Assembly: GCA_963715255.1 (NCBI GenBank)
Contig: CAVQRN010000005.1
Span: 62,001 to 126,000 of the forward strand
Direction of reading: 5' to 3'
Origin: JAHEEL01 sp963715255
GTDB lineage: Bacteria > Actinomycetota > Acidimicrobiia > Spongiisociales > UBA5794
Length of the DNA: 64,000 bases
This document shows positions 1 through 10,070 of the stretch, in pieces (the stretch's first letter is position 1; every line of letters begins with the position of its first letter). Under the pieces are notes generated by a model, which saw nothing but the letters and a program-made list of their open reading frames with translations, had not been told where the DNA came from and did not search any database. Made by a program: the position numbers and the translations under genes.

Positions 1-40
1 ACCGGTGTACCGTGCGTTCCGAGCAAACCCGGGAGGTCCG

Positions 41-496
41 ATGCGTATCGTCCTGCAGCGAGTACGTCGATCCGCGGTCGAAGTCGATGGGGTGACGACC
101 GGGCTGATCGGGACCGGTCTCCTCGCTCTCGTGGGGGTCGCAGCGGGGGACACCGCTTCCGATGCGCGGATCGCGGCTGCGAAGACGGTCGCCATGCGCA
201 TATTCCCTGACGAGGAAGCCAAGATGAACCGAAGCGTTGCCGATATCGGAGGAGCGATCCTTCTGGTGTCCCAGTTCACACTTCTGGCCGACGTCCGCAA
301 GGGCCGCCGCCCCGCTTTTACAGCCGCGGCACGACCCGAGGAAGCGATCCCGGTGCTCGAGGCATTCACCGAGGCGATCGAGGCCGAAGGCGTGCGGGTC
401 GCACACGGGCGTTTCGGCGCCCACATGGACGTGGAACTCCTGAACGACGGCCCGGTGACCATTGTGTTCGACGTACGGGATGGGAGGATCAGATGA
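41..496 (+). CDS. dtd: D-aminoacyl-tRNA deacylase
   Basis: Removes D-amino acids wrongly attached to tRNA, a cytosolic proofreading step in translation. The 151-residue protein has the family's usual length and carries both active-site signatures: SQFTLLAD in the first half and NDGPVTIV near the C-terminus. I start at the ATG at 41 because a GGGAGG ribosome site sits just upstream and MRIVLQRV is the normal family N-terminus; the open frame continues upstream without homology. The stop overlaps the start of the next gene (ATGA), so the two are probably co-translated. Identification is secure. Confidence 0.95.
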   Translation: MRIVLQRVRRSAVEVDGVTTGLIGTGLLALVGVAAGDTASDARIAAAKTVAMRIFPDEEAKMNRSVADIGGAILLVSQFTLLADVRKGRRPAFTAAARPEEAIPVLEAFTEAIEAEGVRVAHGRFGAHMDVELLNDGPVTIVFDVRDGRIR

Positions 497-2655
497 AGAT
501 CAAGGGATACACCCCCGATGGCGTCGCTCTGACGCGGGACGAGCACGGGATTCTCCACATCCGGGCCGACGATCTCGCAGGCGCCTACTGGGGGATGGGG
601 TATGCCCACGCACGAGATCGGGCGATGCAGATGGGCTTGATGCGGCTCCTCGGACAGGGTCGGGTCGCAGAGTGCCTTGACGGCAGCGACGAGTCGGTTG
701 AGGTCGATCGATTCTTCCGGCGAATGAATTGGTGCGGGAGCACGGCAGCTCAGGTCGATGCTCTCACGCCCCAGACCCGCGTGCTCGTCGACGCATACTG
801 CACCGGCGTCAATGTCCGCTTCTCCGAGACGCGACCGTGGGAGTTTCGAGTTCTCGGATATCGACCCGAGCCGTGGACCGTCGAGGATGTGCTGCTCATG
901 GCTCGTATGACCGGCTATCTGACCCTCGCGACGTCGCAGGCCGAGATCGAGCGACTGTTCGTCGAGATGGTGCAGGCAGGCGTCGACGACGGGCGGCTCG
1001 ATGCACTCTTCCCTGGGTGCGTGGGGACCCTCGATCGTGACCTGCTCCAGAAGGTGACACTCGGGGAGCGCGTCGTTCCCGACTCGGTCAAGTGGACCGT
1101 TGGGGGGCCGCGGATGATGGCCTCGAACAACTGGGCCCTGTCGGCTCAACGCTCGGCGACGGGCCATGCTCTGCTCGCCAACGATCCGCACCTGGAGGTC
1201 AATCGTCTCCCGGCTGTGTGGGTCGAGCAAGTAATCGAGTTTCCGGACGACACCGTGTTCACCGCGAACATGCCGGGCCTCACCGGTCCGCTGATCGGGC
1301 GCAAGGACGATCTCGCCTGGGGCGCAACCTACGCGTTCATGGATGCCGTCGACTCATGGGTCGAGGAGTGCCGTGACGGCGAGTTTCGGCGAGAAGATCG
1401 TTTCGAATCGTTCACCGAACGGCGCGAGCGGATCCTGGTGAAGAAGAGCCAACCAGTGGATGTGGTGTTCTACGAGAACCTGCACGGCGTGCTCGACGGC
1501 GATCCCTTCGAGGAGGGCTTCTACCTCTCGACGAAGTGGGCGCCGGCCGACTCGGGTGCTGCGACGCTCAACGCGGTCACCGACATCTGGCGTGCCAGAA
1601 CGGTCGATGATGCGCAAGACGCTTTCGGTCGACTCGAGACCGCCTGGAATTGGGTGTTCGCCGACAGCTCTGGGCGGATCGGGTATCAGATGTCCGGCCA
1701 ACTCCCCATCCGCGACGAAGACGCCACGGGTTTCGTTCCGATGCCGGGGTGGGACCCGAAGTGGGACTGGCGCGGATTCGCCGCGCCCGACGAGCTGCCC
1801 GGCGTGCTTGATCCGCCCGAGGGCTTCATCGTGACCGCGAACAACGACTTGAACCACTTGGGAGCGGCGAATCCGATCAACATGCCGATGGGTGACTATC
1901 GGGCCCGCAGGATCACGAGTCTCCTCTCGGAGGAAGCGGCTGATCTCGATACGTTCCGGCGCATACACCAGGACACCTACTCGCTTCAGGCCGAGGAGAT
2001 GATGGCGCTCCTGGCGCCACTGCTTCCCAGCACGCGAATCGGCCACCGTCTCGGCGCGTGGGATTTCCGCTACGAGCCTGACTCGCAGGGAGCGGTGCTC
2101 TTCGAAGCCTTCTACCGCGAGCTTCTCGTGGAGATGTTCGCACCGAACGGCATGGGTCAGCCGGTGGTGGACCACCTCGTCGACGCGACCGGGGTGTTCA
2201 TCGACTTCTACCGCAACTTCGATCGCATCCTTCTCGCACGGGAATCGCCGTGGCTCGGCGAGCGCGATCTGGGTTCGGTCTATCGCGCCGCGTTCGATCG
2301 TGTGGACCCGGCCGAGGATCGCCGATGGGGTGACGTGAACCGGGTGACGCTCACTCACATCCTGCTCGGCGACAAGCTGCCGGGGTGGGCCGGGTTCGAC
2401 GTCGGCCCGATCGAGATCAAAGGTGGCAGAGCCACGCCGCATCAGGGACAGATCTACGAGAGTGCCGGTCGCATCACCAGCTTTGCCCCGTCGCTGCGCC
2501 TGATGGTCGACATGGGTCAACCCGGAATGCGAACGGCGCTCGCAGGAGGGCCGTCGGACCGGCGATTCTCAAAGTGGTACACCTCCGACCTCGAACAGTG
2601 GCAGCGCGGCGAGTACAAGGATCTGCGCCGTCTCGACGAGTCCTCCCCAGACTGA
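493..2655 (+). CDS. Penicillin acylase family N-terminal-nucleophile hydrolase
   Basis: A 720-residue member of the penicillin amidase (Ntn hydrolase) family, whose members cleave amides such as beta-lactam side chains or N-acyl homoserine lactones. The N-terminal GYAHARDRAMQM block is typical of the alpha chain. The SNNW motif at Ser211 marks the expected autocatalytic cleavage point and nucleophile of the beta chain, followed by LLANDPHL. Unlike classical members, no signal peptide is visible; the protein starts directly with the MKIKGYTPDG strand, so a cytosolic location or a missed upstream signal must be considered. It overlaps dtd by four bases. The substrate cannot be told from sequence. 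Confidence 0.88.
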   Translation: MKIKGYTPDGVALTRDEHGILHIRADDLAGAYWGMGYAHARDRAMQMGLMRLLGQGRVAECLDGSDESVEVDRFFRRMNWCGSTAAQVDALTPQTRVLVDAYCTGVNVRFSETRPWEFRVLGYRPEPWTVEDVLLMARMTGYLTLATSQAEIERLFVEMVQAGVDDGRLDALFPGCVGTLDRDLLQKVTLGERVVPDSVKWTVGGPRMMASNNWALSAQRSATGHALLANDPHLEVNRLPAVWVEQVIEFPDDTVFTANMPGLTGPLIGRKDDLAWGATYAFMDAVDSWVEECRDGEFRREDRFESFTERRERILVKKSQPVDVVFYENLHGVLDGDPFEEGFYLSTKWAPADSGAATLNAVTDIWRARTVDDAQDAFGRLETAWNWVFADSSGRIGYQMSGQLPIRDEDATGFVPMPGWDPKWDWRGFAAPDELPGVLDPPEGFIVTANNDLNHLGAANPINMPMGDYRARRITSLLSEEAADLDTFRRIHQDTYSLQAEEMMALLAPLLPSTRIGHRLGAWDFRYEPDSQGAVLFEAFYRELLVEMFAPNGMGQPVVDHLVDATGVFIDFYRNFDRILLARESPWLGERDLGSVYRAAFDRVDPAEDRRWGDVNRVTLTHILLGDKLPGWAGFDVGPIEIKGGRATPHQGQIYESAGRITSFAPSLRLMVDMGQPGMRTALAGGPSDRRFSKWYTSDLEQWQRGEYKDLRRLDESSPD

Positions 2656-2671
2656 CGCCCGTAGCGATGCC

Positions 2672-2694
2672 CGGCGCCACTCCACACGGCGCCG
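2672..2694. terminator. Hairpin between convergent genes
   Basis: A perfect 7-bp stem, CGGCGCC and GGCGCCG, encloses a 9-base loop in the 40-base gap between the convergent acylase and adnB genes. It has no long T-run, so it is only a probable bidirectional terminator. Confidence 0.55.
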
Positions 2695-2695
2695 T

Positions 2696-5600
2696 TCAGC
2701 GTTTCAGGAATGCTCGTCCCGCTTCACAGAACGAGGCGAAGTCACATCTGCGGCACGCGTCGGACGGGGTTGGCGCGAACTCGTCATGTTCGAACTGGCG
2801 GGACAGGTCCTCGATGCGCTGCCTGGCGGTCGCCAGCCATTCGTCATCGACGTCGACCGACCGCTCCGCGTATCCACCGCCTCCGAAAAACGCGAACGTG
2901 ACCGAGAGGGCACCCGGTACCGGCTCCGCGACGGTGCCGTCGGCTGCTGCGATCGCGTACGTCTGGAGTTGCACGTCGAGGGCGGGGTCGTCGGACGGAC
3001 GGCCCGACTTGTAGTCGACGATCTCCCAGCGTTCCGGTTCCGGTTCGTACACGGCATCGATGCGGCCCCTGATTCTCACCGCGCCGAAACTCAGATCGAT
3101 CGGAACCTCAGCGAAACGGGCCCTTTGATCCGCGAACCGAGAGGCCAAGAAGACGTTGTAAGGATCAGCACTCGAGGCTGCCGGTTCACCGTCCCCTTCG
3201 CCGGCCAGGTCGTAGGTGACCTCCTCGGGATCATCGAACGGAACCTTCCCCAGATTGTGGAGTTCGACGCTGCGGTGGAACCGGACGCCACGGCGGAGCG
3301 CAGGTGAAGGTCGCCGCGGGAGCCGGTCGACGAATGCCCATCGGAACTGCAGAGGGCATCGTGCGAGAGTGACAAGGCCTGTGACCGACGTGGTTTTCGC
3401 GACGGGCCGGTCTGCGACCGCCGGCTGAGGGAGTGCTTCGAGTTCGAGTCGCAGCTGGGACGCCCTGACCGTGGCGACCGGTGCGTGCTCCGGGTACGCG
3501 CTGAGCCAGTCGGGATCATTCACCGCTCGGCGGAGTATCTCATCCCACCCGGACCCGGTGAAGAGCGGATCGGGCACCGGGCCGGGAGGTTCCCACTGGG
3601 GTTCTTCGATGGGGCCGGGGTCGTCCTTCTCGACGTTCATGCCGGCGATCTCCGCCGCCATCGTGAAGAGTGGGGACGGAGTCCGGGCCGTCTTTCGTTC
3701 AGCGGTGCGGTGGGAGCCTGTGACGATGAGTCGGTGCCGCGCCCGTGTGACGGCCACGTACGCCGTCCGCCACTCTTCCGCCTCGTGATAACCCCGGAGG
3801 ATTGCGTTTCGGTCTGACGGTTTCTGGGCGCCGCTCAGGTCGGGGAGGCTCTCGGCGTCGAGTCTCAGGGAGTAGGGCAGGTACTCGGCCTTGTCGATCG
3901 GGCTGGCGTACGAGCGGGACCGCGACGGGAATCCGCCATCGACGACCGACGGGATCACGACCGTGTCCCATTCGAGCCCCTTCGCCCGATGGATCGTGAG
4001 CATCGCGACCGCGGGTCCGCGGGAGATGGAGACGGTATCCAGTTCCTGCGGGGCGTTCTCATCGGACAACAGGAGGAGGTACTGCAGGAACGAATCGAGC
4101 GTGGCTCGCCCGACGACAGGTTTCCACGACTCGACGAGGTCCAGGAATCGGTACAGGTTCAGTCGGGCGGACACGGCGGCGTGGTCATCCATCGCATCGA
4201 TTTCCGTCCATGCGTCCATCTCGGCCAGCACGCTGCGGCAGAGATCGGGCACCGGGACACTCTGCGCTTCTACGAGCAGTCGACCGTAGCGGCTTCGGAA
4301 TTCCTCGAGACGTCGCTTCGCTTCCGGACGGCAACCGCGAATCTGCTCCCTGTGGTCGATCGCCTCGACGAGGGAGGGTTCGGCGTCGGTCCGGTGCTTG
4401 CGGTTGCGAACCCATGCGGCGAGCGGCGCCAGATCTCCGAGGCCCAATCGGTAGGCGCTTCCGAGGAGGATCCGAGCGAGGGACGTCGATTTCGACGGGT
4501 CATCCAGAACCTGCAGCCACGACAGCAGTTCGGCGATCTCCGGGACCTCCAACAGGCCTCCGACGGATGCGACCTCCGTCGGAATCCCTGCCGATAGCAG
4601 GGCCTCTCGAATCGCGGCGATGTCGCTGTTCTTGCGAACCAGGACGGCGATCTCGTTCCAGGGTGTTCCATCGTTGTGGGCTTCCTCGATCCGGGCGGCG
4701 ATCCACGCCGCTTCCTCGACACGGGTCCCGAGCCATCCCGTGTCGATCTCGCCGATCCCCGCCCCGGGACGAGGCTCGAGCGGATCGAATGGTCCCTCAC
4801 CATGCAATCGCCCCCTGACGCGGTTCGCGAGGTCGAGGATGACTCGGTCCGACCGCCGGTTGAGTGTGAGCGGCAGCGTTGCGGCAGCGGTGCCGTCGGG
4901 GTTCGGAAAGTGCCGGACGAAGCCGTCGAAGTTCAGGCGGGAGGCGCCCCGCCACTCGTAGATCGTTTGATCAGAGTCGCCAACGGCGGTGACGGGGAAT
5001 CCGCCACTGAATATGGCGCGCAGGAGTTCTCGCTGCGCCGGATCGGTGTCCTGGTACTCGTCGAGAAGCACCACGCGATATCGGTCACGGATGCGCCTAG
5101 CGATGGAAGGGTGCTCCGTTACGAGCCGGTGGGCCCGCCCAACGAGATCGGCGTAGTCGACAACACCGATGTCCGCCTTCGAGTGCGAGTACGCATCCAC
5201 CAGCGAGAGAAGCTCGAGACGAGTCTCCCACACCTCATCGCGAGCCTCTGTGGCGGGTGCCGCCGATCGCACGTCGGCGGCGTCGAGGAGATTGTCACCG
5301 ACCTGGCCCGCAAGCGTGAATGCCTTCTCGATGATCGCGCGCGGCTTGGTCAGATCGAGATGATCGTAGGGAACAAACCCGAGCCCTTCCTCGATCAGTT
5401 GGCGCTGATGAGCGGGACCGATCACGGTGGTGTCGCGTTCCACTCCGACGAAGGCACCGAACTCTCGGAGTACTTCGTAGGCGAAACCGTGGTACGTCGC
5501 CACCTGCACCTCGCGGCCGTCGGAGGTCAGGTTGGGGAACTCGGACCGGAGGCGGTCGGCGAGTTCTCCTGCGGCCTTGTTCGTGAAGGTGATTCCGAGG

Positions 5601-5752
5601 GCCGATTCGGGTTCGATGCCGTCGGCTATCAATGCCTTGAGGCGGAGCACGATCGTGGTCGTCTTCCCGGTACCGGCCCCGGCGGCCACCCGAAGCGGAG
5701 CGAGCGGATAGTCGACGACGGCTCTCTGTTCGGCGGTCAGCCGGAAGCTCAT
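2696..5752 (-). CDS. adnB: AdnB-like UvrD/RecB helicase-nuclease subunit
   Basis: A 1018-residue ATP-dependent DNA helicase with a C-terminal RecB-type nuclease. It shows Walker A AGAGTGKT at residues 24-31, motif II LLDEYQDTD and motif III GDSDQTIYEWRG of superfamily 1A. The C-terminus has the PD-(D/E)XK signature (GRIDAVYE, DYKSG, QLQTYA) and an iron-sulfur cysteine set (ARCPLQ, then CRRCDFASFC). One motor and one nuclease on each of two adjacent subunits is the mycobacterial AdnAB layout for double-strand break end resection. I start at MSFRLTAEQ because it is the usual helicase N-terminus and its ATG overlaps the adnA stop (ATGA); the open frame extends further upstream but that is adnA in another frame. 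Confidence 0.87.
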   Translation of the reverse strand: MSFRLTAEQRAVVDYPLAPLRVAAGAGTGKTTTIVLRLKALIADGIEPESALGITFTNKAAGELADRLRSEFPNLTSDGREVQVATYHGFAYEVLREFGAFVGVERDTTVIGPAHQRQLIEEGLGFVPYDHLDLTKPRAIIEKAFTLAGQVGDNLLDAADVRSAAPATEARDEVWETRLELLSLVDAYSHSKADIGVVDYADLVGRAHRLVTEHPSIARRIRDRYRVVLLDEYQDTDPAQRELLRAIFSGGFPVTAVGDSDQTIYEWRGASRLNFDGFVRHFPNPDGTAAATLPLTLNRRSDRVILDLANRVRGRLHGEGPFDPLEPRPGAGIGEIDTGWLGTRVEEAAWIAARIEEAHNDGTPWNEIAVLVRKNSDIAAIREALLSAGIPTEVASVGGLLEVPEIAELLSWLQVLDDPSKSTSLARILLGSAYRLGLGDLAPLAAWVRNRKHRTDAEPSLVEAIDHREQIRGCRPEAKRRLEEFRSRYGRLLVEAQSVPVPDLCRSVLAEMDAWTEIDAMDDHAAVSARLNLYRFLDLVESWKPVVGRATLDSFLQYLLLLSDENAPQELDTVSISRGPAVAMLTIHRAKGLEWDTVVIPSVVDGGFPSRSRSYASPIDKAEYLPYSLRLDAESLPDLSGAQKPSDRNAILRGYHEAEEWRTAYVAVTRARHRLIVTGSHRTAERKTARTPSPLFTMAAEIAGMNVEKDDPGPIEEPQWEPPGPVPDPLFTGSGWDEILRRAVNDPDWLSAYPEHAPVATVRASQLRLELEALPQPAVADRPVAKTTSVTGLVTLARCPLQFRWAFVDRLPRRPSPALRRGVRFHRSVELHNLGKVPFDDPEEVTYDLAGEGDGEPAASSADPYNVFLASRFADQRARFAEVPIDLSFGAVRIRGRIDAVYEPEPERWEIVDYKSGRPSDDPALDVQLQTYAIAAADGTVAEPVPGALSVTFAFFGGGGYAERSVDVDDEWLATARQRIEDLSRQFEHDEFAPTPSDACRRCDFASFCEAGRAFLKR

Positions 5753-8714
5753 GTGGCGAATGCCTCCTTGCCTTCCGGCATGGCGGGACACAGGACCCGG
5801 AGACCGCAGCGGCCGCAGGCGGCACCGGGTCTCGGCGTCCAGTCTTCGCCGCTGATGCCGAGCGCGACGGCCGTCATACGGTCCTCGATCGTGTCGAGAT
5901 TCGAGACATCGAATGATCGTGTGGCGATCGATCGCTTCTGTGCCTCCATCGGGAACCACATCTCGGCTGCGGTTGTGAGCCCGAAGGCAGCGATATCCGG
6001 ATCTTCCCGTGCGCCGATCAAGTAGAAGCCGAGTTGGAGCGAGGTCGCGGCCTCGTCGATGCTGACGAGTTGGCCCGTCTTGTAGTCGACGGCCGCCACG
6101 GATCCATCGCGCTCCTCGATGCGATCGACCCGCCCGAGCCAGTGGACGTCGCCGCGTTGCACGCTGAGCTTGGCTTCGGAACTCACCGGCGTTCCCGTGC
6201 TCGGCCACAACGAGTAGGTGTTCTTGAGAGCGGCATGGGCACGGTTCCGCCACGCCGCGTCGTAGGCGGCGCCGCCGAAGGCACCCGGCACCATCAGCTC
6301 ATCGAGAACAGCGAGTGCTTCCTCGACGGTTCCGTGCCGGTCGCCGCGTTCGGTCGCCGCGTTCTCGACGCGTTCGAGAACGGCGTGGATGAGGGTCCCG
6401 AATTCGGCGGCATTACTCGGCTCGGATCCGATGGCGAGTTTCCGTTCGAGGACGTAGCGGCGCGGGCAGGCTTCGTAGGCGATGGCCTGACTGGGGGAGA
6501 GGCGCGGGGGAGTTGTGCGACACCGGTGTCGGGGCCCGGTTCTCTGGCTCCTGCGAAGCGCATCGGTGATCGCAGGCCCACGTCCTGTCCATGAGCCAGG
6601 GTGTGCACCGCGGCGAGGCGTTCGGGAGGAGGCAGCGATGGATCTATCACCATTCGGCGAAGCGCCGCTTCGAATTGCCGAGTCGTGATCGGCCGGTGAT
6701 GCCCGGTGGGCTCCGAGACGGCCTCAGCAACGGTTGGTGCACCGAGAGCGAGAGGGAGGAATCGGCTCGGTGTCCCACCATCGTTGTCGAAGCGGGAGTC
6801 GGTGGCCGTCCACACAACCCGGCGGGAAGCACGGGTCATCGTCGTATAGGCGAGTCTCCGCTCTTCCTGGAGTCGGAATGCGAGGTATCCGGCCGTGTCG
6901 GTCGGCAGGTGAGGTTGGAGGTGGCGTGTCCCGAGGAGCGAGTCGCGCGTGCGGAGATCGGGGAAGACCCCTTCGACGGCGTCGGCGATGAAGACGACGT
7001 CGAAGTCGAGGCCTTTCGCCTGGTGGAGTGTGGTAACGGTGACCCGATCATGTTCGTCGGCCCGGTACGACAGGAGAGGGCTCGCTTCGAACTCCTCGAT
7101 CTCGCTGTGTTTCCGGTATTCGAGCAGCGTGCCGCGTGGATTGCGTTCGTTCCACCGTTCGAGCACCTGGGCGAACGAGGACCAGGCAGCACGATCCTGT
7201 TCCCTGCTGGGGCTGGTTGCCAGATCGGCGATCTGGGGGAGCGTCGACCAGAGTTGCCACAGACCCGCAACGGCCACGTCCTTGTTCGCCCACGCGGGGT
7301 CGAAGAGCAAATCGCCGAGCGCTGCGCCATCTCTGATGCCCGATCGCACGATCGCGGCCCAGGAACGCCCACGGTCTGTCCGCTCTCTGAAGAGTTCGGC
7401 GAATTGCGACGGCGGAGTCTCGAACACGGGGCCAAGAAGAATCCGGCGCACGGCACGATCGGTCCCAATCTCCCCATCGGCGCTCGTCGCAGCCGCGACG
7501 ACGTCGAGGATGAATCGGATCGCGGGTTGATCGACGAGTCGGCTGTCGGGTCGATCGTGGGGTATGTCTCTCCGCTCGAGGGATCGGGAGAGTGATGCAA
7601 CGAAACGCGTCTTCGATCGAGTGAACACCGCCATCCGATCGAATGGGATGCGTTGCTCGAGGTTGAGCCTGTGGATCTCCGAAGCGATCCACTCCGATTC
7701 TTCGACCTGCTGACCGAATCGGTAGGCCTCCACGGACCCATCACCCGGTGCGGGGGCGACCCTTCCCGCCGCGCCGGGGAGTTCGTGGGCGGTGATCCGA
7801 ACGGCGGCGTCGAGGATCGCCTCCGGCACGCGAAATGAGGTGGTGAGGACGAGCCGCTCGGCAGGTCGACCGTCGAAGGTGAAGTCATCGGGGAATCGAA
7901 CGACGTTCTCGATGTCGGCACCGCGAAAGCTGTAGATGGACTGGTACGGATCTGCGGCGGCCGTGACGCGGCCGTGCCCGCTCACGAGACGCCGGAGCAG
8001 GACGGATTGGGCATGGGTGGCGTCCTGGTACTCATCGACGAGGACGTGCTGGTACTGGTTGCCGACGGCTTCTGCGACCGCTGGGTCGGCCAGCAGGCCG
8101 GCGGCTTCCGCAAGGAGCGTGCCGTAGTCGATCACCGCTCGATGCCGGAGCATCCGATCGTAGCGGTCGAGAAAGGTCGAGAGTCCCCGCCAATCAGCTC
8201 GATCCTCTGATCGCTCAGCAATGTCGCTTGGACCGATGAGTTGCTCGCGGCACCGAAGGACGAAGTCGGTGACCTCATCGGCGAACGTCCGAGTCGTGAG
8301 GAGGGGTCGATAGGCGGGTGACCACCGACTCGGATCCTCGGTCTCGAGGAGTTCGGCGATGAGCCGCTTCTGATCCGGGCCGGGCAACACATCGGGAGGT
8401 CGTTCCCATCCGCGATACGGCGCATAGGTCTCGAGGAGTCGGGCGGCGAAGGAGTGGTACGTCGAGACGTCCGTCGCCCGAGCGGGGCCGGCAGCTGCGG
8501 CCCGGATGCGAGCGTCGAGGTCAGTGGCGCCGCGCCGTGAGAACGACAGCACGAGCAGCGCCTCTCCGTCTCCTCCTTCGATGAGATGCGCCGCCCGCCG
8601 AACGATGAACTCCGTCTTGCCCGTACCGGGTCCACCGACGATGAGCTGTGGTCCGGGACCCGGTGCCACTCGTCGGGACCAGTCGGCAGGGTCGACGCGG
8701 ATGTCGCCGGTCAT
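5749..8714 (-). CDS. adnA: AdnA-like UvrD/RecB helicase-nuclease subunit (one frameshift)
   Basis: Partner of AdnB, about 988 residues if one missing base is restored. The motor has Walker A GGPGTGKT at residues 27-34, VLVDEYQDAT and ADPYQSIYSFRGA. The C-terminal nuclease has AYEACPRRY, GRVDRIEE, DYKTG and the cysteine cluster CGRCGLRVLC. The motor (to about 6515) and nuclease (below about 6510) lie in different frames, joined in a C-rich tract; the locus length is 3n+2, consistent with one lost base. Because both halves are fully conserved I read this as a sequence error. The start MTGDIRVD overlaps the DUF488 stop by four bases and the stop overlaps adnB by four bases, so stoichiometric co-translation is likely. 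Confidence 0.85.
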
Positions 8715-9190
8715 CGGTCGAAGGGCAGCGGGGACTCGTGGGGTCGCGTGGAGCCGTTGGGCAGGATGTGAACAACCGCGACGCCTCGTGCCCCGAGGGC
8801 CGGCGCGATCACCGTTGAACGGTGGCACTGTTCCGCGTCGGGCTCGCGACAGAGGACGACGGTTCGCGACGCCTCAGCGATTGCGATGAGGTCGTCGACG
8901 ACGGGGCCGACTTCGGCAACTGAATCCTCGCCGAGCGTCGAGCCCATCCAGCGATATCCGAAGCCGGCTTCGGTAGCGAGCTCTTCGAGGCGGCGATGGT
9001 CGAAGTCCCGAACTCGAGGGTCGTCGCGCCGCGTGCGGACGTCGACGATCATGGAGATGTCGAGGTCGGCGAGGTCCCGCTCGACGTCGTCGAACGACCG
9101 CTCCCCGAAGCCGATGGTCCAGATCGTGGTCGTCAGACGCCACCCCCTCTGTCGTCGGTGAAGGCGGGGCAGATGTCCTGGTAGGAGCAC
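8711..9190 (-). CDS. DUF488 family protein
   Basis: A small DUF488 protein of unknown biochemical function, with the family N-terminus TIWTIGFGERSFDD, an internal IVDVRTRRDDPR strand and a C-terminal LCREPDAEQCHRS motif. Family homology begins only about 19 residues after the ATG at 9190. A CTG codon at 9136 overlaps the stop of the preceding nuclease gene as CTGA, exactly like the ATGA junctions elsewhere in this operon, so translation may really start there and give a 141-residue protein. Its position between a RecB-like nuclease and AdnA suggests a link to DNA processing, but that is inference from context only. Confidence 0.8.
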   Translation of the reverse strand: MLLPGHLPRLHRRQRGWRLTTTIWTIGFGERSFDDVERDLADLDISMIVDVRTRRDDPRVRDFDHRRLEELATEAGFGYRWMGSTLGEDSVAEVGPVVDDLIAIAEASRTVVLCREPDAEQCHRSTVIAPALGARGVAVVHILPNGSTRPHESPLPFDR

Positions 9191-9939
9191 CAGTCACACA
9201 ACACCCCGGTACGCGGCGGGAAGTGATCGGTCGCGATTGCCTGCTCGATTGCGTTCCACAGGGCTTCCAGCTGCCGCTCCATGGCGTCGAGTTGCCCGTC
9301 ATCGATCGGGATCTCGAGGACCTTTGGGCCCGTGAGGTACATCAGACGGAGCGCGACGGGCGTTCGACCCTCCCGGATGCGGATGAGGAGTGCATAGATC
9401 TTGAGTGCGAAGAACGCCGACATCGCGAATCGCTCCGGAGGAGCTTTGCCGCTCTTGTAGTCGGTGATCACGAGACCTTCGGGCGTCTCCTCCATCCGAT
9501 CGAGGATGCCGCGGATGGTCATGTCCCCGACGGCCTGAGTCATGTCGAGTTCGCGTGATAGCGGATCGATCTGGGTGGGATCCTCCATCGCGAAGTAGTT
9601 GTTGAGGATGGCGAGACTCTCGATGCCCCAAGCACGCTCGGCCTCGATGCCGTCGAACAGATCGGGGAACGCTCGCGGCTTGAGCTCTAGCCATGCCGCT
9701 CGGAAGAGATCGGAGAGACGCTCAGGGGTTCGATCCATTGCGGGCAACTCGAAGAGCCGCTCAAGAGCGAGATGAGCGGTCGTTCCCCTTGCCTGGTACA
9801 CCGTCGGCGGCGTGGGAATTCGATCGATCGCACTGAACTTGAACAGCTGAGGGCAGCGCTTGAAGTCGCCGGCCCGCGAGGGAGAGAGGCTTGTCAGGCC
9901 CACGCGGTCACTTCCGGTCTGCTGAGTGTTCGACGTCAT
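9133..9939 (-). CDS. RecB-family PD-(D/E)XK nuclease
   Basis: A stand-alone RecB-like exonuclease domain of 268 residues. It begins with the CxxxF segment SRAGDFKRCPQLFKF, has an early GTTAHLALE helix, the catalytic DYKSGK strand, and a C-terminal CDWCSYQDIC cluster that with the first cysteine can hold a 4Fe-4S centre as in AddB/Cas4-type nucleases. I start at MTSNTQQTG because a TATAGT box lies seven bases upstream and homology begins soon after. It is the first gene of the overlapping nuclease-DUF488-adnA-adnB operon and may be an accessory end-processing nuclease. Actinobacterial relatives exist; a specific function is not known to me. Confidence 0.83.
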   Translation of the reverse strand: MTSNTQQTGSDRVGLTSLSPSRAGDFKRCPQLFKFSAIDRIPTPPTVYQARGTTAHLALERLFELPAMDRTPERLSDLFRAAWLELKPRAFPDLFDGIEAERAWGIESLAILNNYFAMEDPTQIDPLSRELDMTQAVGDMTIRGILDRMEETPEGLVITDYKSGKAPPERFAMSAFFALKIYALLIRIREGRTPVALRLMYLTGPKVLEIPIDDGQLDAMERQLEALWNAIEQAIATDHFPPRTGVLCDWCSYQDICPAFTDDRGGGV

Positions 9940-9946
9940 GGGGAGG

Positions 9947-9952
9947 ACTATA
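9947..9952 (-). promoter_or_regulatory. -10 box of the adn operon, leaderless
   Basis: TATAGT on the minus strand lies seven bases before the ATG at 9939, placing the transcript start at or next to the start codon. A weak TGGTTC sits 17 bases further upstream. Confidence 0.6.
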
Positions 9953-10058
9953 CGGGACCGGTGTGACACGAACCACAGCCGTGTAACTACCCCGGGTCGA
10001 AGAATGGGACAACGCGGGTTGGAGGGAGTCCCCCATGTGCAGCTCGATCCGGTCCGTC

Positions 10059-10064
10059 TAGCGT
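10059..10064 (+). promoter_or_regulatory. -10 box, leaderless
   Basis: TAGCGT ends six bases before the ATG at 10071, the same spacing as other leaderless starts in the window. Confidence 0.45.
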
Positions 10065-10070
10065 GCGGGC

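Noticed and set aside
2696..9939. The helicase-nuclease operon as a phage-defence island
   Set aside because: AdnAB-type helicase-nucleases are known double-strand-break repair enzymes, and no restriction, toxin or reverse-transcriptase genes adjoin. Kept as a repair operon with unusual extra members.
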